Assembly: GCA_007692755.1 (NCBI GenBank)
Contig: REBL01000196.1
Location: forward strand, 1-33,179
Length of the DNA stretch: 33,179 bases
Direction: 5' to 3'
DNA from: Nodularia sp. (in: cyanobacteria)
GTDB lineage: Bacteria > Cyanobacteriota > Cyanobacteriia > Cyanobacteriales > Nostocaceae
Shown here: piece after piece, positions 9,801 through 16,686 of the stretch
How the letters are laid out: each line of letters starts with the position of its first letter
Position numbering within the stretch: position 1 is the stretch's first letter
Translations under genes and position numbers: made by a program
Notes under the pieces: model-generated
Told to the model about the DNA's origin: nothing
The model's database searches: none
What the model saw: the letters and a program-made list of their open reading frames with translations, nothing else

Positions 9801-10943
9801 TGGATTTACATTACTCGACAGAATAATCCTCAAGCAACAATCACAGTACTTAAGCAATTTTTGCAATGGATTAACAGCAGCGAAAAAATTGTGCAACTCT
9901 TTCAAGCGATTTACGAAAGTAGCTGGTTAATTAATATTACTGAGCCAGAAGTAGCCATCGTGCTGGAGCAGCAAGAGAATTTTTTGCAGGCTAACTCGGC
10001 TGTCCATTTTGTAGGTTTACTAGGTGGCATCTTCTTTTCTAGTTTAGAGCAAATCAAAAATACCGTAGAAACTACCCTTGGTCAACTTGATCGTCAGCAA
10101 TTACCCAGTGCGTTAGGTGCATTTTTGCAATCATTAAACTATGCAATGCGTTCGCTCATTAAAAATACAGAACCAGCAATTGCTCCTTCCCTAAAAAACT
10201 GGATTCTGGATCAAGTTTTGCGTTTACCTGACATTGATGATCTTGGTGGTACAAGTGTTCATCATCTGCAAGACTTGTTAAAAATGCTTGGGAAGCCAGA
10301 TTTGCAATGGCTCGTTAGTGCTGTAGATAAACGAATTCAAATGGTTTCAGAACTCGATAGTTCTAATATCCGAATATTACCCAGTCAAGAACGATTATCT
10401 CAATGGATTGTCCCAATTTCTCCAGAGCAAACTGATGATACCACGATACGAAGCCTTGTTGCAAAGCTGATATCATACACTAATTCTTCTCCAATGTTGG
10501 GGTATAGGTTTCCTCGGTATCTAGTTGATATTGATCCAAGTGGAGTAATTACGGCTGATTTGGTTGTAGAGAAGCTTACAGATCCCAAAGTGCGTGAAAA
10601 TCCGCGAGAAATTTATCAGTGGTCAAAATTTTGTGGTTATTACCCAGAAGAGTCTCCTACTTGGCGTAAAATTGCCCATGAGGCTTGTTCTTTAGCAGTT
10701 CAATTTGATGATCGCGATAAGTATTCAATTTTACAAGCCCTGACTAATCCTAAACCAAAAACATGGATATCAAGTATAGGAGAAGTTGCTGCAATTTTTA
10801 AAGTAGAGGTAGAAACAGCACAACAAAAACTAGAAAATGAAAATGATTCAATCTTAATACCATACTGGGAATGGAAATTGCAATTAGCACAGGCAGAATT
10901 GGAACGTGAAATTGAACGAGTTAAAGAGGAGATCGAAGAATGA
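6831..10943 (+). CDS. Mrr-type nuclease / STAND NTPase fusion, Avs-like antiphage protein
   Basis: A 1370-aa protein. Residues 1-120 form an Mrr-like PD-(D/E)XK domain with Glu16, Asp43 and the Gln54-x-Lys56 pair (YQMKF). A STAND P-loop NTPase follows, with Walker A GAGGIGKT at 210-217 and Walker B-like RILVLID ending at Asp264, then a winged-helix-like region. About 850 residues of helical, probably repeat-based sensor sequence complete it. This nuclease-STAND-sensor order is that of AVAST/Avs proteins, above all Avs4, which recognise phage proteins and then cleave DNA. It overlaps the next gene by ATGA, so the two are translated together. No frameshift or stop is visible and the catalytic residues look intact. 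The phage target is unknown. Confidence 0.75.
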   Translation: MSDINWGLIRSGSTFEDLICSLIRLEDHKARLYGRPGKDYAQDARSGDGLTVYQMKFHQNESTSLAIADAKKEAEKIHGYLAKPGKSQEIWQGVTKWILVSNVKFNTSDDLKWNKEIKPLFACLGLEASYWQKSEIETRLHKYPDLKQAYFGGEPRVFLGIAEAREQIKQFQGFNHPHALDVPYQGRKRELEQFKNFISDAEKKILVIHGAGGIGKTRFLLEGAETQALPEGWQVLWANVATMKTSSSWFMGLIPECRILVLIDKPDDETILKTLVEQISSGRAKTWKVAIAVSSPNDKFLNYLQGTRTRQIFEELPLAPLEESAAVAFCEQLLEFGSLQTQTADWKIEAATWIAQHYDYPIWMAIAIKLLERKGNLETMPQEVEGLASEYLKEIITQQQNIPQEQIKKLLRWIALFDTVNREDPAVMDWIQTKIGCRNSTELKRCLDKLIIYNVIFERGARDRLLKIKPDVLADYILQDWLIYKTRHGDKEPSSEALEIVEEISTILENYTEISHIQKFLLKSIARFELIQQLFKNPINLLGTLLSKWEDQFPTMNARQKLAYLSLLDEISFAHVSEVLNLLRAILNSNSASEIVSTIFGQRIITHDDVILALPWIIYDTAPYANTSSEQMTILSLLCDLVIKERDIATRRPQGLPNDGKRAETVLPRVITSSSKFRSSFETLAFEKAKELLNNIRFQGNISEPQKLHLDALVKPLLTVEQENTLFDGRTIRIQSWTITTNQPEWEIRDSLRTAIKEILSEQKLQPSQAVILWNLLAYAHGEINGATSYSKEFQTVLADDLLSGVDSQNSQNPDIQESSVTYSDAHSEEFRIVLLQNLQWVAKFIESHNLDIQELTAARKIWNWHYQFDKDPELKAIATQCENLFKNSELFPQYAPLLSWESYEVLGQWADETSNKLVTLNNPQSIYEFIQNGVKFLGNADQISRLFIIASHLGNKAQQSQSVRQFVEGALQLGIETPEFQFATRLCQGWIYITRQNNPQATITVLKQFLQWINSSEKIVQLFQAIYESSWLINITEPEVAIVLEQQENFLQANSAVHFVGLLGGIFFSSLEQIKNTVETTLGQLDRQQLPSALGAFLQSLNYAMRSLIKNTEPAIAPSLKNWILDQVLRLPDIDDLGGTSVHHLQDLLKMLGKPDLQWLVSAVDKRIQMVSELDSSNIRILPSQERLSQWIVPISPEQTDDTTIRSLVAKLISYTNSSPMLGYRFPRYLVDIDPSGVITADLVVEKLTDPKVRENPREIYQWSKFCGYYPEESPTWRKIAHEACSLAVQFDDRDKYSILQALTNPKPKTWISSIGEVAAIFKVEVETAQQKLENENDSILIPYWEWKLQLAQAELEREIERVKEEIEE

Positions 10944-11782
10944 CAGCAGAAAAGTTAAAAGAGCGTCTAGAGGAAAGTGCAAGTAAGTTACGACTGGTTG
11001 TTAATACCTTAGATTCGATCTCTTCTTCGTCTTTACATACTGATTGTATAGATGAAATGAGAAAATTCGATACAATGGCTCAGAATTTAGTTTCTGTCTG
11101 CGGTCTCATTGATGCCAGAGAATATGCGCGTCAGATGTTACAGGAATTACCATCAATTACAGATTCTACTACGAATCTTGTTGACTATCATAGAATACAA
11201 ATTCCTTTCAATGCTGCCCGACTATTAGGATTTCAAAGCTATCTTTCAACAACATGGGCAGTTTGTGATTCAATAATACCTGCGATTTCTGTATTATTTT
11301 TTAACTATTCGGATGCCAAAAGTCGCTCATCTCCTCCAAATCTATTGAATAAACTTGTCAAAAGTAACTCAATAGCCTATTACAATTCATTTTTTCTTCT
11401 TAAAAGTTATGGTTGGCCTATTGCTGTTTCGTATGTAATTCGCAATCATTTTGTTCATGATGGTGCTTCAAATTGCGGATGTGATTTCTTTTTTGGGAAA
11501 GAAAAGGTAGATGAGTACAAAACTTCGTTGAAAGGATGGAAATTTCTGGAAGATCAAATTAACCAAAACCACAATCAGGTTAAAAGGGAATATACCCGTC
11601 TGACAGATACATGGCCTTGGCATCAAGATAATCTTCTAAGACTTTTAGAAATTTGCAATGATGAAATGGATGAGGCTTTGATTTGTCTAGTTGGTTGGTC
11701 TGTGGGAATGGCAACTTTACAAGCAAGTTATTTATTAGAAAGAGATTTTAGTTTGATATCCCCACCTTCTACATCTTCATAA
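10940..11782 (+). CDS. HEPN-motif companion of the nuclease-STAND protein
   Basis: A 280-aa, mostly helical, soluble protein whose ATG overlaps the TGA of the nuclease-STAND gene. Residues 168-173 read RNHFVH, which fits the HEPN ribonuclease motif R-N-x3-H, and lie in a helix followed by a DGAS turn. Paired hydrophobic helices precede it (residues 85-165), as expected of a HEPN four-helix bundle. HEPN proteins are RNases or helical adaptors in toxin, abortive-infection and CRISPR systems. If the motif is real this would be a second effector or a regulator. The family as a whole is not one I recognise, so the HEPN call rests on the motif and secondary structure only. Confidence 0.55.
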   Translation: MTAEKLKERLEESASKLRLVVNTLDSISSSSLHTDCIDEMRKFDTMAQNLVSVCGLIDAREYARQMLQELPSITDSTTNLVDYHRIQIPFNAARLLGFQSYLSTTWAVCDSIIPAISVLFFNYSDAKSRSSPPNLLNKLVKSNSIAYYNSFFLLKSYGWPIAVSYVIRNHFVHDGASNCGCDFFFGKEKVDEYKTSLKGWKFLEDQINQNHNQVKREYTRLTDTWPWHQDNLLRLLEICNDEMDEALICLVGWSVGMATLQASYLLERDFSLISPPSTSS

Positions 11783-11936
11783 CTTAATTTTTTAAGTATT
11801 CATGTTTAAGTTTATACCCAATTAAAGGTTTTAGTAACTGCCTTCTTCCAAAGCGGATAATAACCTTCCCTCTCCACACCATCCATCTTCGTTTGCTAAG
11901 TCTGGTCTAAAAGCCAATTATCAATTGAACGGGTAT

Positions 11937-12392
11937 TTAAAAGGTTTTCATCCCCTGAATCTTCATCGCCACCACTTGAGGAACGGGAATCACCGATAAG
12001 CGATTTCCTGGTCTGACCACCATTAGTTCTTCAGGGGTAAACTTTTCTCTGAGCGTTGACAGACTAATAGGGTGGTCAAAAGTTTCCACGAATTCTACTA
12101 CAACTGTTTGCCAACGCGGTGATTCAGGACTTGATTTCGGGTCAAAGTATTTGCTTTTTGGCTCAAACTGGGTCGGGTCAGCAATACCTGTTTTGACTAC
12201 ACGCATTAACCCCACAATGCCGGGAGGATTGGTGTTAGAGTGATAGAAAAAAGCTAAGTCTCCAGGGAGCATTTGACGCAAATAATTGCGAGCTTGATAA
12301 TTGCGAACGCCATCCCAAACAGTCTCGCTCTGCCGTTGAAGGTCAGCGATGCTATAGACTAATGGTTCTGATTTCATGAGCCAATAATTCAT
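11937..12392 (-). CDS. EVE-domain protein
   Basis: A 151-aa protein spanning a whole EVE domain and nothing else. The start is MNYWLMKSEP...YSIADL, followed by WDGVRNYQARNYLR and the FFYHSN...GIVGLMRV core, then WQTVVVEFVE. The EVE fold is PUA-like, related to YTH domains, and reads modified bases in DNA or RNA; stand-alone bacterial versions are of unknown ligand. It lies convergent with the putative defence operon, separated by about 150 nt. EVE domains are often fused to or near modification-dependent restriction enzymes, which makes the placement suggestive, but many cyanobacteria carry a solitary EVE gene. Confidence 0.85.
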   Translation of the reverse strand: MNYWLMKSEPLVYSIADLQRQSETVWDGVRNYQARNYLRQMLPGDLAFFYHSNTNPPGIVGLMRVVKTGIADPTQFEPKSKYFDPKSSPESPRWQTVVVEFVETFDHPISLSTLREKFTPEELMVVRPGNRLSVIPVPQVVAMKIQGMKTF

Positions 12393-12500
12393 GGCAACTG
12401 ATTATGGATATATAAACGCTTTTTCATCTTCCTTCATTTTGACTTTTTCTGGTGGTGAATTATGCACACCACACCAGAAAAAACTTTGATCAAGCTTGTG

Positions 12501-13820
12501 TTAACTAATTTTTTTGGTTTGCTTACATACGGTTTTCTGGGATTTACGCTGTAATTTCCACTTGCGGATGCTTTGAACCATAGAGCTAAAATCACGACTA
12601 GCAAAGGCTGTGGTTTGATTCGCACTATGCCAAATTGTATTTGCTTCTGTAATCTCAAGTGGAGGTGTGCAGCGATCGCAATATCGGTCAAATAGTAGGC
12701 GTGGTTCGGGATGATACACAATACCCTGTTGACTCAGCAAAGCCGATGTACCTAGAAGATTCCGTGCTAACTTGTAGCCAGCATTGTTTCTGTTGCCTGC
12801 AAATTCTCCGTGAACCAGAAGAGTGCGATCGCTCTTTGTTAAACAAACAGACAAAGGAACAGACATTCCGCTAGCGCGTAATTGTTTGAGAGATGAGCAA
12901 TTATCTCTGGTTGTAGTCTTTGTTACTCTCTCGCGTTGGCAATGAGAAAGAGTTACAGAAGGTTGCAGTAACGCTGTTTGTGGGTGGGTAACTTCTCCGT
13001 TTTTACCTTGGTGGAGAAGTTGCACCCACTTACGCCAACGTTGTTCTGACAGTTCGTAGGGAAATAAACCTGTAGAATCCAACGAGCTTTCTAGTTCTTC
13101 CCAACTGTACTGACAGTCTGACCAATGCTCCAAAGTAATGGGAATCGTCGCACTCAAGACTCCGTTTACTACCCGTCTGCGAACCATCCCCGGTAATCTC
13201 ATAGAACGAGCCAAGTTACAAATTGCGGGGTCGGCATTTTGGATAATCGTGAGCTTGCGGTTGAGAAACAGCCATTGATCAGGTTTCAAAGGATGGCTGC
13301 ATCTCAAGTAAACGTGCAGGGATTTCCCACCTGTATAAACGACTGCGGCGGGTTCCAAGTTGATTTCATCCTTGAGCCGATTTACAGCTTGTCGCTGTTC
13401 ATTCAATGTTAAATCATCAATTTCGTAGAACAAACACTGACATTGGCTAACGTGGTGATTAGTGATGCCCTTGTCTGGTTGATTGGGGTAGAAACTGACG
13501 GTAGCACCCAAAGTTGACATTTTAAATGCCAATGCCCAACCATCAGTATAATGTTTAGGTGTCAATCGCCAGCAGGTGTTACCTTGTTTATCTCGTCCGC
13601 CATAGGTGCAGCAATAAAGTTGAAATCCTTGGTGAGTGATTTTACCACAGAGAATATACTGAGAGTAAATCAGTTGGCCATTGCGCCAGTAGCAATTCCA
13701 ATTTTCAGGTATTAGTTCTGTAGGCAAGTCCCAGGAAATTCTCAGCCAGATTTTACTGCCTGTAATTAAGCCTATTTGTCTCAGAAATTTAATTGTTGTT
13801 TGTCTGGGATGGAAGATCAT
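12501..13820 (-). CDS. AEP-like primase / candidate plasmid replication protein
   Basis: A 439-aa protein. The middle carries archaeo-eukaryotic primase-like motifs: an acidic strand FYEIDD at 131-136, then VYTGGKSLHVYLR with His169 (the sxH position), then a third motif near Asp197/Arg205 in DPAICNLARSMRLPG. A C-terminal helical region (ARNLLGTSALL...CTPPLEITEANTIWHSA) resembles the PriCT-type domains that follow such primases. The N-terminal 100 residues are rich in Trp, Tyr and Cys. Related proteins are common on cyanobacterial plasmids and are candidates for replication initiation or priming. The IS605-type element lies only about 45 nt upstream of its ATG and may have cut its promoter region. 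Confidence 0.6.
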   Translation of the reverse strand: MIFHPRQTTIKFLRQIGLITGSKIWLRISWDLPTELIPENWNCYWRNGQLIYSQYILCGKITHQGFQLYCCTYGGRDKQGNTCWRLTPKHYTDGWALAFKMSTLGATVSFYPNQPDKGITNHHVSQCQCLFYEIDDLTLNEQRQAVNRLKDEINLEPAAVVYTGGKSLHVYLRCSHPLKPDQWLFLNRKLTIIQNADPAICNLARSMRLPGMVRRRVVNGVLSATIPITLEHWSDCQYSWEELESSLDSTGLFPYELSEQRWRKWVQLLHQGKNGEVTHPQTALLQPSVTLSHCQRERVTKTTTRDNCSSLKQLRASGMSVPLSVCLTKSDRTLLVHGEFAGNRNNAGYKLARNLLGTSALLSQQGIVYHPEPRLLFDRYCDRCTPPLEITEANTIWHSANQTTAFASRDFSSMVQSIRKWKLQRKSQKTVCKQTKKIS

Positions 13821-13865
13821 GGCAGCTACGCCTGAAGATTTGTTCTTCTCTCTGTGGCGTTAGCT

Positions 13866-14010
13866 GCTTTAAGCTTCCCCGGTCTGAAGACACGGGGATT
13901 TCTGAAGAGTCCATAAAAGAACTTTCTTAGGCGCACTTAAAGCACCTCTACCTACTCCACTTAAGTCAAACTTAAATATCGCAGCTACTTTCTTGACTAT
14001 GTTGATTGCC
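13866..14010 (-). ncRNA. candidate omega RNA region at the tnpB 3' end
   Basis: In characterised TnpB loci the guide RNA is transcribed from the 3' end of tnpB through RE, with the guide just beyond. Here this would be the minus strand from about 14000 down across the hairpin at 13897-13877, with the guide starting near 13865. The placement is by analogy; the hairpin itself is visible, the transcript is not. Confidence 0.3.
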
Positions 14011-15161
14011 CCGTGGCAGTCCGCATTTATTTTAATTCCAGTTGAGGTTTGAAATTGTCCTCTTGTTATCCGAACACCACTGCTTTTCCACCCTTCGGGT
14101 TTTGCACCAAATGTAGGTAGAACATCATTATCTAGGAACGACGATTTAGAAGTATAGCTTTCTTCTGTTTCAACAAAATCTATTTCGTATTGTTCACAAA
14201 GTTGTTCAATACGAGTTTTTAGTTTTGCTGTTGGAATTTGAACAAACTTTTGATTGTTCTTTTTGCCCATATTAGCACCATCTTTTTGCCTCTGGTTCCA
14301 ACCAAAAACTATTGAGCCAAGATTGTTCTCAAGGCAATGGTTAACTACAATTCTTGCTGCTTTATTGACGGCATCACGCATTGTCCGATTACGTTTTTCT
14401 GTGATTGCTGTAAGTCTATTCGACCAAAAGCCTTGAGGTTTATTCTCTTTGATTTTAGCAACTGACTTGTTGTACCACTGATTAATACTTTTAAGATGTA
14501 AACCATCAACGATGAAGGATGTTCCAACGTTAGAAACACAAGTTAACCAGTTATCTATCCCGTGGTCAATCCCTAATACTTTTGATTTATCAAGCTGAAT
14601 AGATTCTATCTTTTGTTGATAAACAAACTCAGCGTAAAAGCATCTATTCCGTGGTAGTAATCTAATTTCTTTGATGTTGCTCCAATCTAAATTAGTTGGC
14701 ATTGGCAGAAAGAACTCACTTATTCCAAACCAAGCTTTTACTTGATTGCCCAAAGGGAACCTAATAAAGCCATCTTTCAGTTTTAGCCATCTCTTAGGAT
14801 AGGTAACAGTGAACAATCCTCCGGGTTTTCTATAACTCGGCACTTTTGGTTTTTGATCTAACTCTCCTTTTCTAGATTTAGATAGCAGTTTTTTAAACGA
14901 CTTAAAGCTTTCTCCTACATTTAAACAAGTTTGTTGCATCGCTGAAGCGTAACCAGCATTAAAATGTTTGTTGGTTTTCATCTCAGCAGTTAAATCAAAA
15001 CCACTAACAATTTTACTAGTTTTAAACCATATTTGACGCGCATAATAAACAGTACAATTGTATAAACTGTTTGACTCGTAGCACAAATACTCTATAATTG
15101 CTTTTGTTTCTTTATCGCAATGTATCAGTTCCTGCTGGCAACCAAACACTTTATTCTCCAA
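13869..15161 (-). CDS. tnpB: TnpB, IS605-type RNA-guided nuclease / accessory protein
   Basis: A 430-aa protein, normal for TnpB, from a TTG at 15161. The RuvC-I Asp199 lies in VLGIDHGIDNW, and RuvC-III Asp381 in INADCHGAIN. The usual RuvC-II glutamate (IEDL type) is replaced by Gly287 in IVFGWNQ, while Glu334 in ETEESYTSKSSFLD offers an alternative acid. The CxxC zinc finger of canonical TnpB is absent. This pattern matches the TnpB subgroup with a rearranged RuvC site. TnpB proteins use an omega RNA from the element's right end to cut the empty donor site. The last residues are encoded within the RE hairpin. Confidence 0.85.
   Translation of the reverse strand: MENKVFGCQQELIHCDKETKAIIEYLCYESNSLYNCTVYYARQIWFKTSKIVSGFDLTAEMKTNKHFNAGYASAMQQTCLNVGESFKSFKKLLSKSRKGELDQKPKVPSYRKPGGLFTVTYPKRWLKLKDGFIRFPLGNQVKAWFGISEFFLPMPTNLDWSNIKEIRLLPRNRCFYAEFVYQQKIESIQLDKSKVLGIDHGIDNWLTCVSNVGTSFIVDGLHLKSINQWYNKSVAKIKENKPQGFWSNRLTAITEKRNRTMRDAVNKAARIVVNHCLENNLGSIVFGWNQRQKDGANMGKKNNQKFVQIPTAKLKTRIEQLCEQYEIDFVETEESYTSKSSFLDNDVLPTFGAKPEGWKSSGVRITRGQFQTSTGIKINADCHGAINIVKKVAAIFKFDLSGVGRGALSAPKKVLLWTLQKSPCLQTGEA
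13877..13897. repeat. IS605 RE subterminal hairpin
   Basis: Arms CCCCG and CGGGG with an inner GTCT/AGAC pair and one unpaired A. It overlaps the end of tnpB and is nearly identical to the hairpin at 15676-15696. Confidence 0.7.
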
Positions 15162-15191
15162 TTGCTTATTTGTACTTACTACGTTAGATTA

Positions 15192-15221
15192 TTGGTTGAT
15201 AAATGTCAACTTATCAACCAA
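15192..15221 (+). promoter_or_regulatory. perfect hairpin with the tnpA start codon in its loop
   Basis: TTGGTTGATAA (15192-15202) and TTATCAACCAA (15211-15221) are perfect 11-bp inverted arms around an 8-nt loop, ATGTCAAC, whose first three bases are the tnpA start codon. In mRNA this would hide the region upstream of the start. In IS200 the tnpA message is silenced by structure around its ribosome site, so a similar brake on transposition is plausible here. Confidence 0.6.
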
Positions 15222-15637
15222 AGATTGTGAGAAAAGATTCTGTAGGGTATAGGCATAGTGAACACTCTGTCGGTTTAGCTACGGTTCATTTAGTTTGGGT
15301 TCCTAAGCGTAGGAAACCTGTACTAAAAGGAAATATTAAACTCCGATTATCTGAGATACTAGATTCAGTGGCAAGTGATAGAGGTTGGATTATCAAAGCA
15401 AAAGAAATCGCGTCAGATCATGTTCATTTGCTTGTAGAATATGACGAGAAAACTTCTATTTGTGATGTCATAAAAGCTTTCAAGGGTAGAAGTTCTAGGA
15501 TATTAAGAGTTGAGTTCCCAGAACTAAAAAAACTCCCATCCTTATGGACTAGGAGTTATTTCTATGACACTTCCAGGAAAGTTAGCACTAGCAAAGTAAT
15601 GGTGTACATAAATGACCCGCATCATGAAAGGCATTAA
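15203..15637 (+). CDS. tnpA: TnpA, IS200/IS605-family Y1 HUH transposase
   Basis: A 144-aa protein, the normal size for this family. The HUH metal-binding motif is His73-Val-His75 in SDHVHLLVEYD, and the nucleophile is Tyr135 in KVMVYIND. The WTRSYFYDT segment between them is also typical. The enzyme acts as a dimer on single-stranded DNA, excising and inserting the element through the subterminal hairpins. It is transcribed divergently from tnpB with 41 nt between the start codons. Its start codon lies in a strong hairpin loop, so translation is probably restrained. Confidence 0.9.
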   Translation: MSTYQPKIVRKDSVGYRHSEHSVGLATVHLVWVPKRRKPVLKGNIKLRLSEILDSVASDRGWIIKAKEIASDHVHLLVEYDEKTSICDVIKAFKGRSSRILRVEFPELKKLPSLWTRSYFYDTSRKVSTSKVMVYINDPHHERH

Positions 15638-15953
15638 TCTTGAACGCAGATAAATCTGCTCGTGTCGCTTTTCTACCCCGGTCTAAAGACACGGGGCTAC
15701 CAAGCTCCCGTTTTCTTTACGTGTTTAATTGAACTACAGGTTTCTTGTATAAATAAGGTAGGAGCAGAATTGCATAAGTGATTAATTTTTAGGTTTACAC
15801 GGAACATACTTAATAAAAATGACAATTACAATTTAAATTAACTGTCGTCCAGTAGCGTATAAAAAGTTTATAGTTTACTGGTGTTGCTCATAATGGATGT
15901 TGCCGCAAACCCTAGTAAATTACTAGGGGATAATTTAGATAAACCCTAGTAAT
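15638..15953. other. intergenic region with IS605 LE and first CCCTAGTAA palindrome
   Basis: It holds the LE hairpin (15676-15696) and, near its right end, a perfect 19-bp palindrome at 15910-15928 with 9-bp arms CCCTAGTAA/TTACTAGGG around one A. I see no gene in the remaining AT-rich part, which may hold the promoter of the repeat-built gene. Confidence 0.6.
15676..15696. repeat. IS605 LE subterminal hairpin
   Basis: Same arms as the RE hairpin (CCCCG with GTCT against AGAC with ACGGGG) and a loop differing by one base. It lies 38 nt after the tnpA stop, where LE is expected in this divergent layout. Confidence 0.7.
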
Positions 15954-16395
15954 TTGAAGATATCCCCTAGTAAAATGCGAAGACACAAGGGCGAGGGTAA
16001 CGGATATATTTATTGGCGGAAGATCACCAAAAACGGGAAAGACTACCCGCAAGCTTACTACCATTGGCAGGAAAAGGGTCGCAAGAGAACCAAATATATA
16101 CCCAAGCATTTACTAGGGGATATTCAACAAGCTGAGGCTGCTAAACGTCCAGTTAAAGAAATTCTTCTGATTTTAGGTATTTCTGTAGACCCTAGTAATT
16201 TATCAGGGGATACCGAAAACAACCCTAGTCAGAATAACCCTAGTAAAACGGAAATATCCCCTAGTAATAATAGCCCTAGTAATTTACTAGGGGATACCGG
16301 AAACAGCCCTACTCAGAATAACCCTAGTAAAACGGAAATATCCCCTAGTAATAATAGCCCTAGTAATTTACTAGGGGATACCGAAAACAGCCCTA
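15910..16395. repeat. CCCTAGTAA repeat array with 19-bp palindromes
   Basis: The motif CCCTAGTA (or its complement) recurs many times. Perfect palindromes with CCCTAGTAA/TTACTAGGG arms lie at 15910-15928, 16274-16292 and 16358-16376. The last two are 84 bp apart because an 84-bp unit is duplicated (about 16206-16289 and 16290-16373). Except for the first palindrome the array lies inside the reading frame of the 15954-16631 gene, where 84 bp equals 28 residues. Confidence 0.8.
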
Positions 16396-16631
16396 GTAAA
16401 ATGCGGCGACATAAAGGGGAGGGCAGTGGCAACATCTACTGGCGGGTGATTACCAAAAATGGCAAGGATTACCCCCAGGCTTACTATCATTTTGAGATTT
16501 GGACTCAAGGCGATCGCCTGATAAAATCATCTAAGTATATTCCAAAGCGGTTACTTCAACGAGTGCAAAAGTTAGAAGAACAAAAAACACCAGTGAGAGA
16601 AATTTTGCAGGTATTAGGGCTATCAATTTGA
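15954..16631 (+). CDS. two-domain repeat protein of unknown function built on CCCTAGTAA repeats
   Basis: A 225-aa protein from a TTG at 15954, or 218 aa from the ATG at 15975. Two copies of a small basic domain (KMRRHKGEGxGxIYWR...TKNGKDYPQAYYH... then KYIPKxLL and PVxEILxxLG) occupy about residues 8-79 and 149-225. Between them is a low-complexity linker of Asn, Ser, Pro and Thr made of 28-residue repeats (85-112, 113-140 and a partial third) that is simply the translation of the DNA repeat array. The domain's aromatic, Lys/Arg-rich make-up suits nucleic-acid binding, but I do not recognise it firmly. Whether the protein binds the palindromes in and before its own gene is an open, attractive possibility. 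Confidence 0.6.
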   Translation: MKISPSKMRRHKGEGNGYIYWRKITKNGKDYPQAYYHWQEKGRKRTKYIPKHLLGDIQQAEAAKRPVKEILLILGISVDPSNLSGDTENNPSQNNPSKTEISPSNNSPSNLLGDTGNSPTQNNPSKTEISPSNNSPSNLLGDTENSPSKMRRHKGEGSGNIYWRVITKNGKDYPQAYYHFEIWTQGDRLIKSSKYIPKRLLQRVQKLEEQKTPVREILQVLGLSI

Positions 16632-16686
16632 TGAAAGACGACTAAGTATTTTGCAGATGCCGATAATTTAATTAGTTAGAACCTAA

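Larger units (their letters stand above)
13866..15715. mobile_element. IS605-type insertion sequence (IS200/IS605 family)
   Basis: Divergent tnpB (minus) and tnpA (plus) genes lie between two near-identical hairpins at 13877-13897 and 15676-15696. The right one differs from the left by a single base in the loop (GTCTGAAGAC against GTCTAAAGAC). Such subterminal hairpins are what the Y1 transposase binds. The left hairpin, next to the tnpB stop, would be RE; the right one, next to the tnpA stop, LE. Both genes are full length, so the element may be active. Exact ends, the target tetra- or pentanucleotide and the cleavage sites are not resolved, so the boundaries are estimates. Confidence 0.75.

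Noticed and set aside
12434..12721. 95-aa minus-strand open frame
   Set aside because: It overlaps the well-supported primase gene in another frame and has no recognisable composition or ribosome site.
16190..16400. CRISPR-like or minisatellite array as a separate locus
   Set aside because: The 84-bp units contain no unique spacers and are an in-frame part of one gene.
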